From positions 108,407,912-108,471,911 of the forward strand of contig CM075855.1 of NCBI GenBank assembly GCA_037975125.1: a DNA stretch of 64,000 nt, written 5' to 3'. Under the pieces are notes generated by a model that was given only the letters and a program-made list of their open reading frames with translations, ran no database searches and had not been told where the DNA came from. Source of the DNA: Latrodectus hesperus (lineage: Eukaryota; Arthropoda; Arachnida; Araneae; Theridiidae). Of the stretch, positions 1 to 11,863 are shown in pieces. Position numbers and translations under genes: made by a program. Every line of letters begins with the position of its first letter. Position 1 is the stretch's first letter.

Positions 1-1335
1 TTGATAACGTTTTTAATGAATTCTCAATAAATTAACCATGTAAGCAACTTCCTAATAAATTGGAAATAACACTGAATAATAAATTATGTATAAAAATGAA
101 AGAACTTATTACAATTTATCACTCTACTTTAATAATATTAATATTTCATTTATCACATAAATATGGAGTTACCAAATTCAAGAAAATTGTATTTTTATGA
201 TAACAATATTAATAAAGTTTCTGATATTATTATTAAATTATTATAATGATCCATTTAGACTTTTTGTTTAAAGTTTGATTCATTTTTTTGCAGTAATAAT
301 TTAGCTTAAAAAATTTGATGGACTACAATTAAATTTTCACATATTCTGTTACCAAAATATCTTGTGAGTTCTAGTATTTATTTAAAATATTTAATAATTT
401 TTAGTATAATCAAGAAATTGCTTTGTAATCTATTTTAAGAAAATTCAAAATTTATTTAACTATTTTGCAAAACGCGAATATAAGTTTGTGCATTTTTTAA
501 GATCATTCCTCATAGTACTTTTAGCTCTCTCCTTATATTTCCCTACAGATGGAAAACTAATCTTTTTGGGATATTTCGCTTTTCAGTTTTTCCTCCCGCT
601 GGTATTAGTCCCCCGGGTGCACTTTTGCAAAAGTAATTCTTATATCCTCTAAGATATTTAGAAGTATATATCTCTTACATAAAATAATACTCTTTCGGTA
701 ACATTTCCTTTTATACTATTGTCTACAGTTACTCGGCACAATCTGATAAATTTGCATTTCTACTGAAAGCATTAAAATTATTAAAATTTCCTACAAAAGA
801 ATGAAAAATAAAATAAGAAATATCAAGAAAAAAAAACGTAATTCAATCAATGCATTAACGTGAGTTAATTAAAAAATTTTTCAATTTGTTATTTAGTAAA
901 CCAAGACTTAAAATGATCCATAATACTTTATTCTCTTCATATATCGAATTTAAACTTACAATTTCTTCAACATTGAATGCTTCACTTGTGATCTGGTAAA
1001 CATATCTTTGATATAATTATCTTTCAATCTAAATAATGGTATAATGGATTTTTTAATTTACCAAACTAAATATCTTTTGAGATATTTATTTACTTGAACA
1101 ACAAAATAATGTTTTGTATAAGAATTTTTAGAAATGCATGACTTTATTATACTGCTGAACAAATGCTAAGAACTGATCACAAATTGCAATGTAGCATAAC
1201 ATTAAGCGAGACATGAGGCCTAGTAGGAGAAAATATAGTTGCCTCACTGTTCAGACATTAGAATAAATAATATTTATTGTTCTGTGTGGAAAGTACAAAA
1301 GCTGTGAAACATCTGAAAGAAAAAAATGTTCATTT
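1..1335. other. AT-rich DNA, no gene seen
   Basis: Very AT-rich sequence with short stop-riddled frames. No conserved motif, tandem array or terminal repeat was recognised. Around 859-1019 a frame on the minus strand stays open for about 50 codons without a good start, which is within chance for this composition. Confidence 0.5.
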
Positions 1336-1339
1336 GATG

Positions 1340-1384
1340 CGTACGGAAAAATCATACGGAAAAATGGATCATACGGAAAAATGG
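1340..1384. repeat. Short tandem repeat, about 13-18 bp unit
   Basis: The string ACGGAAAAAT occurs three times in a row with short spacers, immediately beside the 3' end of the Tc1-like remnant. It may be a slipped duplication near the element's terminus. Confidence 0.6.
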
Positions 1385-1435
1385 AAAAAATCTAAAAGTC
1401 AGTAGGCACCTTGAATAAAGGTATCAGTACGGGAT

Positions 1436-2535
1436 ATGTCCACCTTGAAATGTGATGCAACATTCCACACGTCGTATCATACTTTACACAACATTATCCA
1501 GCAGCTGTTGAGGCAATTTATCCCATTCTTCTGGGAGTGCACGGATGAGGGTGTTCTTGTTTGTCGGAGGATAGTTTCGACCAGCAACTTGCCTCCCCAA
1601 AGCATCCCACACATTTTGAATGGGGTTTAAATCTGGAGAACGTGATGGCCATACAAGGCGTCGAATACCCTCGCTGTCTAGACAATCCTGAACAGCGAGT
1701 GTTCAATGACATGTTGCGTTGTCGTCCATAAAAACAAATTTAACACGGACAGCACCACGGAAAAGACGAACATGAGGAAGTAGAACTTCATTAATGTATC
1801 GTTGGCCCGTCATAGTCCCATTTGCAACCACATGTAGGGGCGTGCGGCCATTGATCATGATGCCGGCCCACAGACAGATAGACAACGAGAGATGGAAGCC
1901 CTGCTCTATACCAATAGGTTATCAGGTATGCTCCCATCTCAATCTAGAGAAACAGACACCTTCCACAGAGTGTCAAGCATCCGTTAAGAACCGTAACCAC
2001 GGTCATTTATTGAGTCAAAAACTTCAGAGATGTACATTGGTGGGGCTCGAAAGGACTGCAATGGTCTACGCAGTAGACCATTGCATCACAGTTCAAGTTA
2101 CAGTGCTTTATAAAACAACAATCAGCTGTATGTTATGTGATAAAAAGGTTGATGATGCTGTGGAGAAGTAATAGAAAATGAAATTACAAAGAAATGCTTG
2201 ATCCTTTGTTGGTTAGTCACTCAGTTGAGGATTTGGATTACCTATGACACTGCATGTCGGATATCGGTGCCTTACCTGGATATTTTCTGGACGATAAGCA
2301 GTACCACTCTCGCGCCAGATCAGTTGGCATCTACAATCCAATGACAAACTGAACCTACTCTCATCTGAGAATAGTACGCACGACCAGTCCTGTTCAGTCC
2401 AATTGCGATGCTCACGACACCATTGCAAACGGGCAGTACGGTGCTGTCTGATCCATGGGACACACACAACAGGTCTGAGGGCCTATAGTCCTCCTCCCCT
2501 CAAACGTCTGGCAACAGTTTTGCGGGATATCTACT
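1436..2535 (-). pseudogene. Tc1-like transposase remnant, interrupted
   Basis: A Tc1/mariner superfamily transposase (DDE cut-and-paste recombinase acting on TA targets) read on the minus strand in several frames. Reading from 2,530 down: a helix-turn-helix end (TVARRLRGGG), the block RLQWCREHRNWTEQDWSCV, and the first catalytic Asp in FSDESRFSL (around 2,375). The frame then breaks. It resumes near 1,870 with WAGIMINGRTPLHVV, the second Asp in FVFMDDNATCH (about 1,715) and a frameshifted C-terminus matching the usual family tail (about 1,660-1,500). In intact relatives the block ending CSV is followed at once by VWAGI, so about 370 bp here are foreign. The N-terminal DNA-binding part is truncated. 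Stops and frameshifts make it non-functional. Superfamily assignment is firm; the subfamily is not determined. Confidence 0.88.
1870..2242. mobile_element. Unidentified insert splitting the Tc1-like transposase
   Basis: About 370 bp lie between two transposase segments that are adjacent in intact Tc1-like proteins. The insert carries a perfect 12-bp inverted repeat with a 5-nt loop (arms 2057-2068 and 2074-2085). No terminal repeats, poly(A) tail or clear target duplication were found, so the type of insertion is unknown. A rearrangement or gene-conversion patch is an alternative to transposition. Confidence 0.5.
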
Positions 2536-3285
2536 TTCCCCTTTTTACTTTACAGATCTACTTTACTTATAAAATTCACAAATGAGACATACAAATCAGA
2601 TTTTAGTGTTTTGGAACACATAATAGCAACGGACAAAATACATAGTAAATTCATAAAAAAATATTATTCACTAGTATATGCTTACAGACATGAGACAATC
2701 ATCTTGAATGTCAATACATTTGGTAAAAAATATTGTTAGCTTAGCATTATTTACATACTGAATGATTAAGTTTTATTATAAACTTGTTTTCAGAGCAGAT
2801 AATATAAAACTCACCTGATTATCCACATTATAGAATAAGATAGGAGAAGCAAGAATTTAAACTCATATTTCATTTCTTGAACTTTCATTATGCGTATGAT
2901 TTGCATACTTTATTTGCATCTGCAAAAATAACTTTATGTACTAAGTGTCTTATTATTCAGAAATCCTTTATGCAGTGAATTATTTGTTAAACCATATTAT
3001 CAATAGACACTTAACAAAATTCCAGGTTCATACTTAGTTAATTAAGTTTATTACTGATTAATTTAGAATAATACAATTAATGATATCATCAGATTAACTT
3101 GGACAAAATAAGTATACACTTTTGCAGATAAATTAGACACAAACAAAAATAGATTAATTTCTTATAATTTCGTAATAGATTATATTTAATAATAGATGTA
3201 ATAATAAAATCTCTCATAAATAAAGATTCCTAGCATTCTTTGGAGAAGCATACTAGAGATTAACACAAAAGAAACTTACAAAGTC
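2536..3285. other. AT-rich DNA, no gene seen
   Basis: No recognisable coding or repeat signal. On the minus strand a reasonable splice acceptor (TTATTTTTGCAG, ending near 2,920) precedes an 18-codon open stretch, too short to call as an exon. Confidence 0.45.
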
Positions 3286-3658
3286 ATTTGGAGACGCCAG
3301 GTATCCCACGTGGGCCAGGCTTAACACTTATCGGGTGACCAGAAACTCCTCGTTACTCGGCACTTTCCGTTTCCTCTCGAGGGATTTTTCTGCAATCGTG
3401 GTACAGCAGCTGTTGGAGTATTGTATGATGGAGTTCCCTCCTGCAGCCAATCTCCTGAGTATATTCTTCTCTCAGGAACTCGCCTTGCACGGCTATATAC
3501 TCGACCACCTCCTATTTTTCGGCAAACTCCCAGTGTCCGGCGCTGATCTCACACCGATTCAGGCTCTCCTCCTTTTTTCGTCAGCTGCACGCGTTCGGGC
3601 CCCGGTCTCTCTCCAAGTCTCTCCTTCCCTCCTTCCAAAACCGGTTCCTGGTCTACTC
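3286..3658. other. GC-richer segment left of the hAT-like element, unidentified
   Basis: About 370 bp are distinctly less AT-rich than the surroundings and read open for about 100 codons on the plus strand (3335-3661). A similar GC-richer patch continues beyond the right end of the hAT-like element (about 9224-9300). This suggests one older repeat split by that element. I recognise no domain, and the frame itself is not convincing as a protein. Confidence 0.35.
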
Positions 3659-3802
3659 TAGAGAGGGGAAGAAATACTTGTAACAAGTATTTTGTAATCA
3701 GTATTTGAATGTAACAACCTGTAATCAGTACTTTTTCTTCCAAATACTCAGTACTTCCAGTAACAAAGTCAGCGCGAGTTCGAGTATCCTCAGACAGTTG
3801 CA

Positions 3803-4090
3803 GGTACAATGTACTTGACCAGCGAGTACGTGCCTGTTGCAAAGTAATCAGCGAGTACGTGAGTACGCGATTGTTACAAAGTAACAAGAAAGTACGTGAG
3901 TACGTGGTTGTTACAAAGTAACAAGCAAGTACGTGAGTACGTGGTTGTTACAAAGTAACAAGCAAGTACGTGAATACGTGGTTGTTACAAAGTAGCAAGC
4001 AAGTACGTTGTACGTGGTTGTTACAAAGTAATAAGCAAGTACGTGAGTACGTTGTTGTTACAAAGTAATAAGTGTACTTGATTGAATGTA
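3803..4090. repeat. 37-bp minisatellite near the left end of the hAT-like element
   Basis: About five to six units with a 37-bp period, core GTACGTGAGTACGTGGTTG followed by TTACAAAGTA. The later units are nearly identical and the first ones more diverged. The same GTAC/GTAACAA words occur at the opposite element end (about 9110-9205), so the array appears built from transposon subterminal motifs. Confidence 0.8.
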
Positions 4091-4139
4091 ACAAGTACAG
4101 AAGAGCCAATGACAAAGCGAGTACAAGTAACAATGTCAT

Positions 4140-5425
4140 CGATATATCGATACAGACGGGCGAATTAGGAGATTGTATCAGGATTTGGGAAATCTCTTCC
4201 CATGATAGGAAGGGTGGGTAGGAGAAGCGGAATGAGATGCTGGTTTAACTGGAAAATAGAAGATTGATTCTTGGGAATTAGAAAATCTCTTTGGGCTGAA
4301 GCAACAGCCCCTAAATGCATGTATTTTAGGAGATGGTGTTGGCTGGAGAGGGTACATAATGAATTTCTATTACGAAATGAAGAAAAAAAGCAAGTTCATT
4401 TGTTTAGTTTTTGTTAATAAAATAAATGAGTTGGGAAAATCAATAATCGTAGCACATTTATTTAATGGTTATACTTTTGTTTTAAATATGTCACTTTCTA
4501 ATATAAGAAAAAAGCCTGATATTCTTGTTATATATTATTCCATATTTATTGACCTTTTTTTCTTATTATTTTTTAACTTTCAACTAATTTTAATTAAATT
4601 TTTTAAATCTGATCATTGTTTCCAAAATTACTCTATTGGCTTGAACAAAAAGTGAATGGAATTTTTTTTACTATATTTTAGTTTTAAAGATAATTTTTAA
4701 AAAAATATTTTAAAAGTAATTAAATATTTTTTACTTTAACAATTTTTTTCTTTTCAAAAATATTTTTACCATTAAAAATTTGGTAGTTATATAATCACAT
4801 AAATTGCTGTTCTGAAAATGAGAGAATAAAATAAGGGAAATTGTTCACATAAATAAAAATGCATAGTTTAAATTCATATTTAAAATTTAAAATGGTATGG
4901 TTGGGGGATGATTTTCGGAAACAGGAAAAGATATTTGAAAATAATTAATAACACTAAATTCTGAGAATTTTCTAGAACTTTTTGTATTTCAAATATAGAA
5001 TTTTACTCTTTAATGTAAGTACCTGTTAAAAAATAAAAAACATTCGCTCATTATTCATAATGAGCTGCATTTAAGCAAATTAATTAAGATGTGTTATATT
5101 AAGTAGATTTATAGAAAAATTAAACTTAGTTCAGAATTTTAATCAGAAAATACGTATTTCTAACATATCTTAAAATTATATAACTGGGAATCAAGCATCT
5201 AAATTAAAATGTACGCCAGCACATTAGATTTCAGTTCAGATTTATGTCGGTAAATTCAGTTTAAATCGTAAAAAAAAAAAAAATTACTTTTTGCATAAAT
5301 TTCTGCACAAAATATAATATAATTCTTTTTAAATAAATGAACCGAAATTTAACAGAACATAATTTATAAAATCATAAGAATGAGAATATTGCCTAATATG
5401 CTACAATTTTTCTTGAAAATGTGCC
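4140..5425. other. AT-rich interior of the hAT-like element
   Basis: Nothing recognisable beyond a slightly less AT-rich patch at about 4140-4345 that looks like old repeat sequence. Open frames here are low-complexity (Phe/Lys/Ile-rich) and have no domain. Confidence 0.4.
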
Positions 5426-5427
5426 AG

Positions 5428-5429
<2 letters not shown>

Positions 5430-5508
<79 letters not shown>
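5430..5508. repeat. (AT)n microsatellite
   Basis: Uninterrupted AT dinucleotide run of about 39 units. Confidence 0.97.
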
Positions 5509-5510
<2 letters not shown>

Positions 5511-6905
5511 TGAAACTACATAACGTAAACTCTGCACCCATTTAGATGACATAAAGCGAACATTTGAATATGTATAAAATGTAATATAATTTAAAGATTT
5601 GAAAAAAAATACGAGATATTTGAATGAATTTATGATAAATCAATTTCCAGATATACTTTGTTCATAACATTGAATATTGAAAATATTATAAGATTATAAA
5701 ATTTGCTAAATGCAAATCCTAGAATTTTGTTAACCAAAGTTATTGTAAAATGGGGGAGAAAAAAGTACACTGTTTTATATCAAGTTATATTGAAATAATT
5801 ACAGTTTTGGTTTATATTACAGATCTTGATAAAAATGTTTTAATAAAACTTCCTTAAAAATTACACCTTATTTCTTTATATTCTTTTAGAATCGTTACTC
5901 AAAAAACTGTAAATATTAAAATATCAAGAAACATATTTTATATAATAATTTCTTAAACATATGAAAAATATGCAATATGTTTTAATATAAAATGAATTTC
6001 AGTTTAAAATATAGTATGAAATTCCTGATAAAGTTCTAAGATATAATTGCACATTAGTGGATAGCAAATAAAACTATCTTATTTCCAAGTACATAACACA
6101 AATAATATTATTGAATTTAAAAAACAAATATTAACTATATTGATTTTGAAACCTCTTAAGCTAATATCATGATAAATCATAAATGAGAAAACTGCGAATC
6201 TTATTATGTTTGATTTAAAAAAAAAGCGAGGCAAATTTAGTGAAAATTGATAGTTTTCGTTAAATTTGGGTAGAACTATTTCAATTTTCCCACCAGTGTA
6301 TGGTCTCTCATTTTCAGGAAAGAAACACGATGTAAAGAACATTATTTATTTTTCGGTCATATAATTCCCCTTCTACCGTGGGGTGTCAGTCTACTACTGG
6401 TCATTAATTTTGAACCATGAGCTTTTTAATGAGGATCACATTCTTGATGCTATTTTACGATCTTAAACTGAAGACCCTTTCTTCCGTCTGCTGGACATAA
6501 CTTTTTGACCAAGAGCGATGTTAATGGGGATATAACGTCCCCGTTATTGCTTGAAACCCCCAAGTTATTTCCAGACTTTCGATGGACGTTAACACCTTTA
6601 CAGCTGTCAACGAGATTGATTTCCCACGTTTGAATTCCAGGAACGACATAATACCCAAAAACAGTCAATTAGTTCTGATTGGAATATGATGTGGGAACGG
6701 CAAACAGGATTCGTGATGGGCAATTAAGTCCTTAATGACAAATGTAATTCTTCGAATTTAACTGGAATCACTTGCTGAATGGACCATGTGCTTTCGAAGA
6801 ATTTATTGCCTCTTCACTCGTTCTGATTAGAATCGGTGGAGTGGCTGGAAATAGAGGTCAAAAAGTGACATTAAAAGATAGATCTGGAGATTACTGTAGG
6901 CCAGA
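5509..6905. other. AT-rich DNA, then an unidentified GC-richer repeat-like segment
   Basis: 5509-6350 is AT-rich and featureless. About 6360-6905 is of mixed composition with short open frames on both strands and no recognised domain. It adjoins the candidate LTR and could be decayed internal sequence of the same element. Confidence 0.35.
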
Positions 6906-7301
6906 TGTTGGGGGAAAGTTTATTATAAATAGCATGCACTTGTGGGGAAGGAGGAGAGCTTCAACATACCTTTGGTGTTCCTGATATTTCTCTGAAACAG
7001 GTCCCGGAGCGGACAAGTCCCAGTGACGGAACGAGGGGTCTGAGAAAGAATCATGATCACAGAGAGACGCCTGACTCTTACCTACCTATAAGTCAGCCTA
7101 TCCAGACTGAGTACTTTACAGGGACTTTATCTTAGAGGGTTCCATCTTCTCACGAGTATCATATGACTCTATACTATAATGGCCCTTTGACAATTTAGAT
7201 AAAAGCATTGAGCCCCTAATTAAGGGTTAAGCTGTGTTTCGGTATAAAAGGAGAGATTAAAAAAGGTTCTCATAATCTGTGTATATATATAATAAATTAC
7301 A
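6906..7301 (+). mobile_element. Candidate solo LTR
   Basis: A 396-bp segment starting TGTTGGGGG and ending TTACA, with a TATA box (TATAAAAG, 7243-7250) and an AATAAA signal (7291-7296) in the order expected of an LTR promoter and polyadenylation region. The next bases, TTTGGC, resemble the start of a Gypsy-type primer-binding site. No second LTR or pol gene lies nearby, hence solo. No convincing short target duplication was found, so the boundaries are tentative. Confidence 0.35.
7243..7250 (+). promoter_or_regulatory. TATA box in candidate LTR
   Basis: TATAAAAG lies about 48 bp upstream of an AATAAA signal, typical spacing for a short LTR R region. Confidence 0.4.
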
Positions 7302-9100
7302 TTTGGCATAACATGAATATAAAATTTTGACTTCTGTAATTATTTTCAATCCACTTTGTGATAACTTGTAAAAATATATTCCTCTAGGAAAATAAAATGT
7401 GATACTTTTAATTCAAAATCGTTTTTATATATTACAAAATATCAATTTATCTTAATTATTCTAAGGGATTAAAGATTGTATATTATTAGAATTTTTGTTG
7501 CTACTTTTGTTACTATGATCATGCTAATTTATAATGTAAATATGAATACTTTTTAAATTCATTCATTGTTTTATTTCACAGTGTTTTGTATTAAAATATA
7601 ATTATGGAGTTTAGAGTTTTAGTAGCAAAATTATTTTGTATTTTTTTAATAATTAATAAGTCTGAAATAAATATGTTTATTCTATATCAAAGTAATTTAC
7701 GTAGTTGAATAAAATTGTATAAAATGAATTCTTTTTTACTGAAAAAATATTTTGATATAGAATGAACATATATATTTGAACCTCATTAAATACAAATGCA
7801 TTTTATTTTGATTTCCAAGTTTTTAAACAAAATATTTAAATTAAAACTATTAATATACTTTAATTTTTTTTTATTATTATGTGTATTTTTGATTTATGAT
7901 TCCATATAAATATACGTACTTTTTATTCTACCATGTTTTAATTTCACTATATTTTAATATGAATATGTAGAATATAAATATATAGAATTTAAAATTTGGG
8001 AAAAATTTGTTTTATATTTTTTTACTATACAATTAATTTTATTCGTATAGAGAAAATGTTGGTTGAAACATAATAAAAGTAGTTTATTCATTTTAATTTT
8101 GAACTTCGAAATGAAAAAAAAATTTTTAATTAAGTCAACTTTTACTTTTTATCTTTATTTATACCATCATGTGAATTTTTTAAATTACATTTTGATGTAA
8201 ATAAAATATATGTATTTTAGTTCCTGTATTTTGTATTAAACATTACATTTTACTTAATATTTTACATTAAAACAACATAACATTTAGATTATTGGTAAAA
8301 CAGTTTTACACTTTTTGATATTTAATGAATTTCTGTGTTACAATAAAAGTAACTTTATGAATGATGATCATATTATTTTAAAAAGTATTAAGACAGTTTT
8401 AATTGCAAAGCTACTTTATTTATCCATAAATTAAGATTCAGGAAACTGAAGCAAGATATGTGATTTAATGCAATTTTTATTTTAGAAAATGTAGTTTATC
8501 TATTTAATTGGAATATCTTACTAAATTAAAACAAAAAATTAAGTTGATGATTTGGTTGAAAAATAGAAATTATATTATCATGACTAATTTATTATTTTAA
8601 TTAAACTTTGAAAATTGCAATCGAATAATTTGAAAATTTACTTAGAATGGATGAAAATTCTAAAAACAAATGTAAATAACAAAAGATTAGGATTTTTTTA
8701 TACTGAAAGAAATATATTTATTAAAATATATAAGTTCAAAATTTTTCTCAGAAAAACTGTTTGTTGAGGGAATAACTTATATGTAATTGTTTCATACTAA
8801 AAATTAAAGTTTTACAGGAAAAACTAAAATTGCTATTATAGAAATGTTGCATTAATAAAAAGAAATATTTTTATAGATTATTACATCAGCTCTTATTTTA
8901 ACCTTAACTGGATGCTTATTTATAAATGATAATGATTTAAATTAACATTAATTATATAAATTAATTTTATGAAATTATACAAAATGTTATGAATTTAATT
9001 ACTTTTTTTAATTAATTATTAATTTATTTTTTACTAATTTAATTTTTATTTATTCATAAAACGTGAAAAAAATTGTCATTATATCTTAATCCGATAGATG
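7302..9100. other. Very AT-rich DNA, no gene seen
   Basis: Long A/T-rich stretch inside the hAT-like element. Only stop-rich frames were seen, with no tandem or inverted repeats of note. Confidence 0.5.
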
Positions 9101-9619
9101 GCAGCACAAAAAATGTAACAAGTACACAAAGTAATCGGTAAAATACTAGTTACTTTAAAAGTAACTGTACTAAGTACGTACCAAGTACAAGAAAAGTAAC
9201 AAAGTCCCATCCCTAGTCATCTCCTTACTTCACTTCGCCATGCACTTTCCACATGAACATACCCGGCGCCCCATTACAAATAAATCTCTTTGCCAACCAC
9301 AGGAAAATTAAATTACATTCATTTGTGATCAGCACATTTATTTTGTGGTCATTTATATTTATTAACTCAAAAACAGAAATCGAAACACCTTAACAATAAT
9401 AAATTATTTAAACAAAATATTTATTTACATCTTAACCGTTTATTTATTTACATTGTTGTGTAGTACTTAAGCAACAATGTAACTTTTAAACCTTAAAATG
9501 TCAGACAAAGGTTACAGCGATCTGTAAAATGCACACAAAAATCATCAGATCATGTGCATGCAAATGTCATGAACAAAGCGTCTCCAAGTGATGTGAGCAT
9601 ACGCAAGACGAGTGTAACC

Positions 9620-10700
9620 AGCTCAAATCTATAATAAATACTCATTCGCTGCAAATTCAAGTGAGTTCTTTCATGAAACATTACCAAAAAAATTAATTAA
9701 ACAATTCTGCAACTAATAGAATAATTGGAAAGCTAGAAAAGGGACGTAGTGTGATCATTGTAAATGAGGATCTCAGTGTCAACAAAAGTGTCGGAAGCCT
9801 TCCAAACCACAAGTACAGCTGTTAAAATGACTGATATGGTCACTCCGGGAAAACAAATGCTGTGGATGAACGATGTATCCTCCTTAAGAAGAAAAAAATT
9901 GGAAACCTGTTAGCAAACGCCAGTGCTCAGCAACTGTTTGCATTGAAGAAACCACATGTTGCCAGTTACTGCGTATAGTCGTTTTCCCAAAGATTGCCTG
10001 TACACATGCATTACAAGATAATTTCTAGTCCTGATCATAGCATTCACTAGTGAATTAGCCAAAGGTGGCAGAATTTTGAGTGATGCACGAAGCATAAAAT
10101 CTGGATACTTGATTAGTGGAGTTGTGTCCTCTTTACTGACAAGAGTTGTTTCAGTGCCATAAGCGATAATCAAGTCAATTTATTTGGGAAGAGGTCGAGA
10201 CACGATTTCATCCTATTAACATCATGTATAGTGAACGTTACGGTGTTTCTGGATTTGTCACTGGTGTGACATGCTGTGAATGTATGGACCGATCTTCACA
10301 TTTTTGACTGAGGCCTTGTTACCAGAGCTCGTGATTGTAGGAACTGAACCTTCCCCATATATACGTCTGTTATCAGGTGCCACTTTAACAGTTCTTTTTT
10401 ATGGGTGACAGTACACATACACACCAGACTTCTGCTATTCAACAGCTACTTTGAAAGGAAGATATCGATTTAATGGATGGGCTAGCGTACTACCCTGATT
10501 TAAATTCCATAGATCATGTATGAAATGATTTGGTATGAAACATGTGGTATGAATACATTCTCCAGGGAGCGCCCAACAACTGACACTGATTCTGATTGAG
10601 AATTGGGAAACCTTACGTCAAGAAATGCTGTTGAGTGTGAAGAGAGGGTGTTAAGCAATCATTACAGTAAAGGAAGGGCATATACCCCATACATCTGGTT
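9620..10700 (+). pseudogene. Decayed Tc1-like transposase
   Basis: Tc1-family transposase on the plus strand, scattered over frames. From the N-terminus: GKLEKGRSVIIVNEDLSVNK (helix-turn-helix, about 9730-9790), then CVIEETT-like residues, RYGVSGFVTGV (about 10,230, the strand before the second Asp), FMGDSTHTHQTSAIQQ (about 10,400, where the usual MDDNARPH is MGDSTHTH, retaining one Asp), and YYPDLNSIDHV (about 10,490) where intact copies have YSPDLNPIEHV, so the third acidic residue is Asp rather than Glu. The C-terminal helix ENWETLRQEMLLSV (10,600-10,640) is well preserved. The part with the first catalytic Asp is too decayed to place. Several stops and frameshifts mean it is dead. TIRs were not found. 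Confidence 0.78.
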
Positions 10701-11860
10701 CATCCTCTTTCTCTTGAGAGACATTCATTTGCAAAGATACTATGAGTTTAATAAAGCTCTTTTTTCGTTTGTTACCACACTATATGCAATGTATTCATTT
10801 TGACACAATTATGTTTTCGTCATCATTTATGTGTAAAATGGTGTATCTTACTTAAGAATTTCATGCCTCTCGGATAATTTCACGTGGACTTAATGAAAAA
10901 ATATCGATCGCTTAAATTTTGTATTACAGAAAAAAAAAGAGCATCAATTTAATATCTTTTGAAATAATCATAACTCTAGTGATTCAAGATAAATTTTAAG
11001 ATGTATAAAATGATTACGGCAATAAAGTAATTTTGTCGCAAATTATCTGTGGATATTTGTGCTTAAAATAATGTACAATTACCTTTTTGTTCAGTTAGTC
11101 TTAAAATTAAATAGCATTGCTGATAATTTTATTTATTTTTATGACACCATAATTTTCTATTTATAAAATTTTGTTAAACTAATAAAACAAAAATTCAAAT
11201 AAAAATGTGAAGTTTAATCAGATAGGATATTTTATATATTATTAATAACGAGAATTCCGTAAAGAAAAGAATGTTTACTGTAAAAATAAAAAGATAATAT
11301 ATATTTATTCGAAAAAAAACTTCTCCCACAAAAGTGAAATTTATTTTATTTCCTAAATAATCACTTCTTATATTTTAATATTTGTTACACATAGTGATGA
11401 ATTTCAAATTAATGGATTCTTTCAATTTCAAAAAAGGTATTTATATGAATATTTATTTTCTTTTAGGATGACGTGTGAACAAAATTGAATAAAAATAAAA
11501 TGTTTATTATTGATATTTTTTGATATAAATTTTACAGATTACTGTAAATTCTACAACAATGCTAGCTTGCAAAGAATAAATAAAAATATAAGATAGAATA
11601 TAAGAAATATAAGAAGATACTTCAAAATATTTTTATCCTTAAAAATATAATAGCATACCATATAGAATTAGAATTTGCTTTTAATTCATTTAATATTCAA
11701 CACATTCCGTGATTCAAGTAACAAATTTAGAAGTTTAAAATTGTAAACACAAACTTAAGATGTTACTAAAATATATAAAAAATGATAGAATATTTTATGT
11801 GTTATGTTTTTCAACGTAGTAGATACCTCCACCTCAGATAGAAGTACCTGATGGTATTCT
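10701..11860. other. AT-rich DNA, no gene seen
   Basis: Only short low-complexity frames; no repeat structure recognised. Confidence 0.5.
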
Positions 11861-11863
11861 GTG

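Larger units (their letters stand above)
3659..9215. mobile_element. Candidate hAT-type DNA transposon, no transposase visible
   Basis: The left end begins TAGAGAGGGGAAG and the right end, inverted, begins TAGGGATGGGAC; both then run into subterminal sequence rich in GTAACAAGTA/GTACTT motifs. The flanking 8-mers are GTCTACTC (3651-3658) and GTCATCTC (9216-9223), matching at 6 of 8 positions, which fits an aged 8-bp target-site duplication. Short CAGGG-like termini, 8-bp duplications and repeated subterminal motifs are hAT hallmarks. The roughly 5.5-kb interior is very AT-rich, contains a candidate solo LTR and an (AT)n tract, and has no detectable transposase. It could be a long non-autonomous copy, a badly decayed full element, or two separate ends that look paired. 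Confidence 0.45.

Noticed and set aside
859..1019. About 50-codon minus-strand open frame
   Set aside because: No start codon or acceptor at its beginning and no recognisable motif; within chance expectation.
3335..3661. Plus-strand 108-codon gene at 3.3-3.7 kb
   Set aside because: No domain, atypical composition, overlapped by a minus-strand frame, and it lies in repeat-like DNA at a transposon border.
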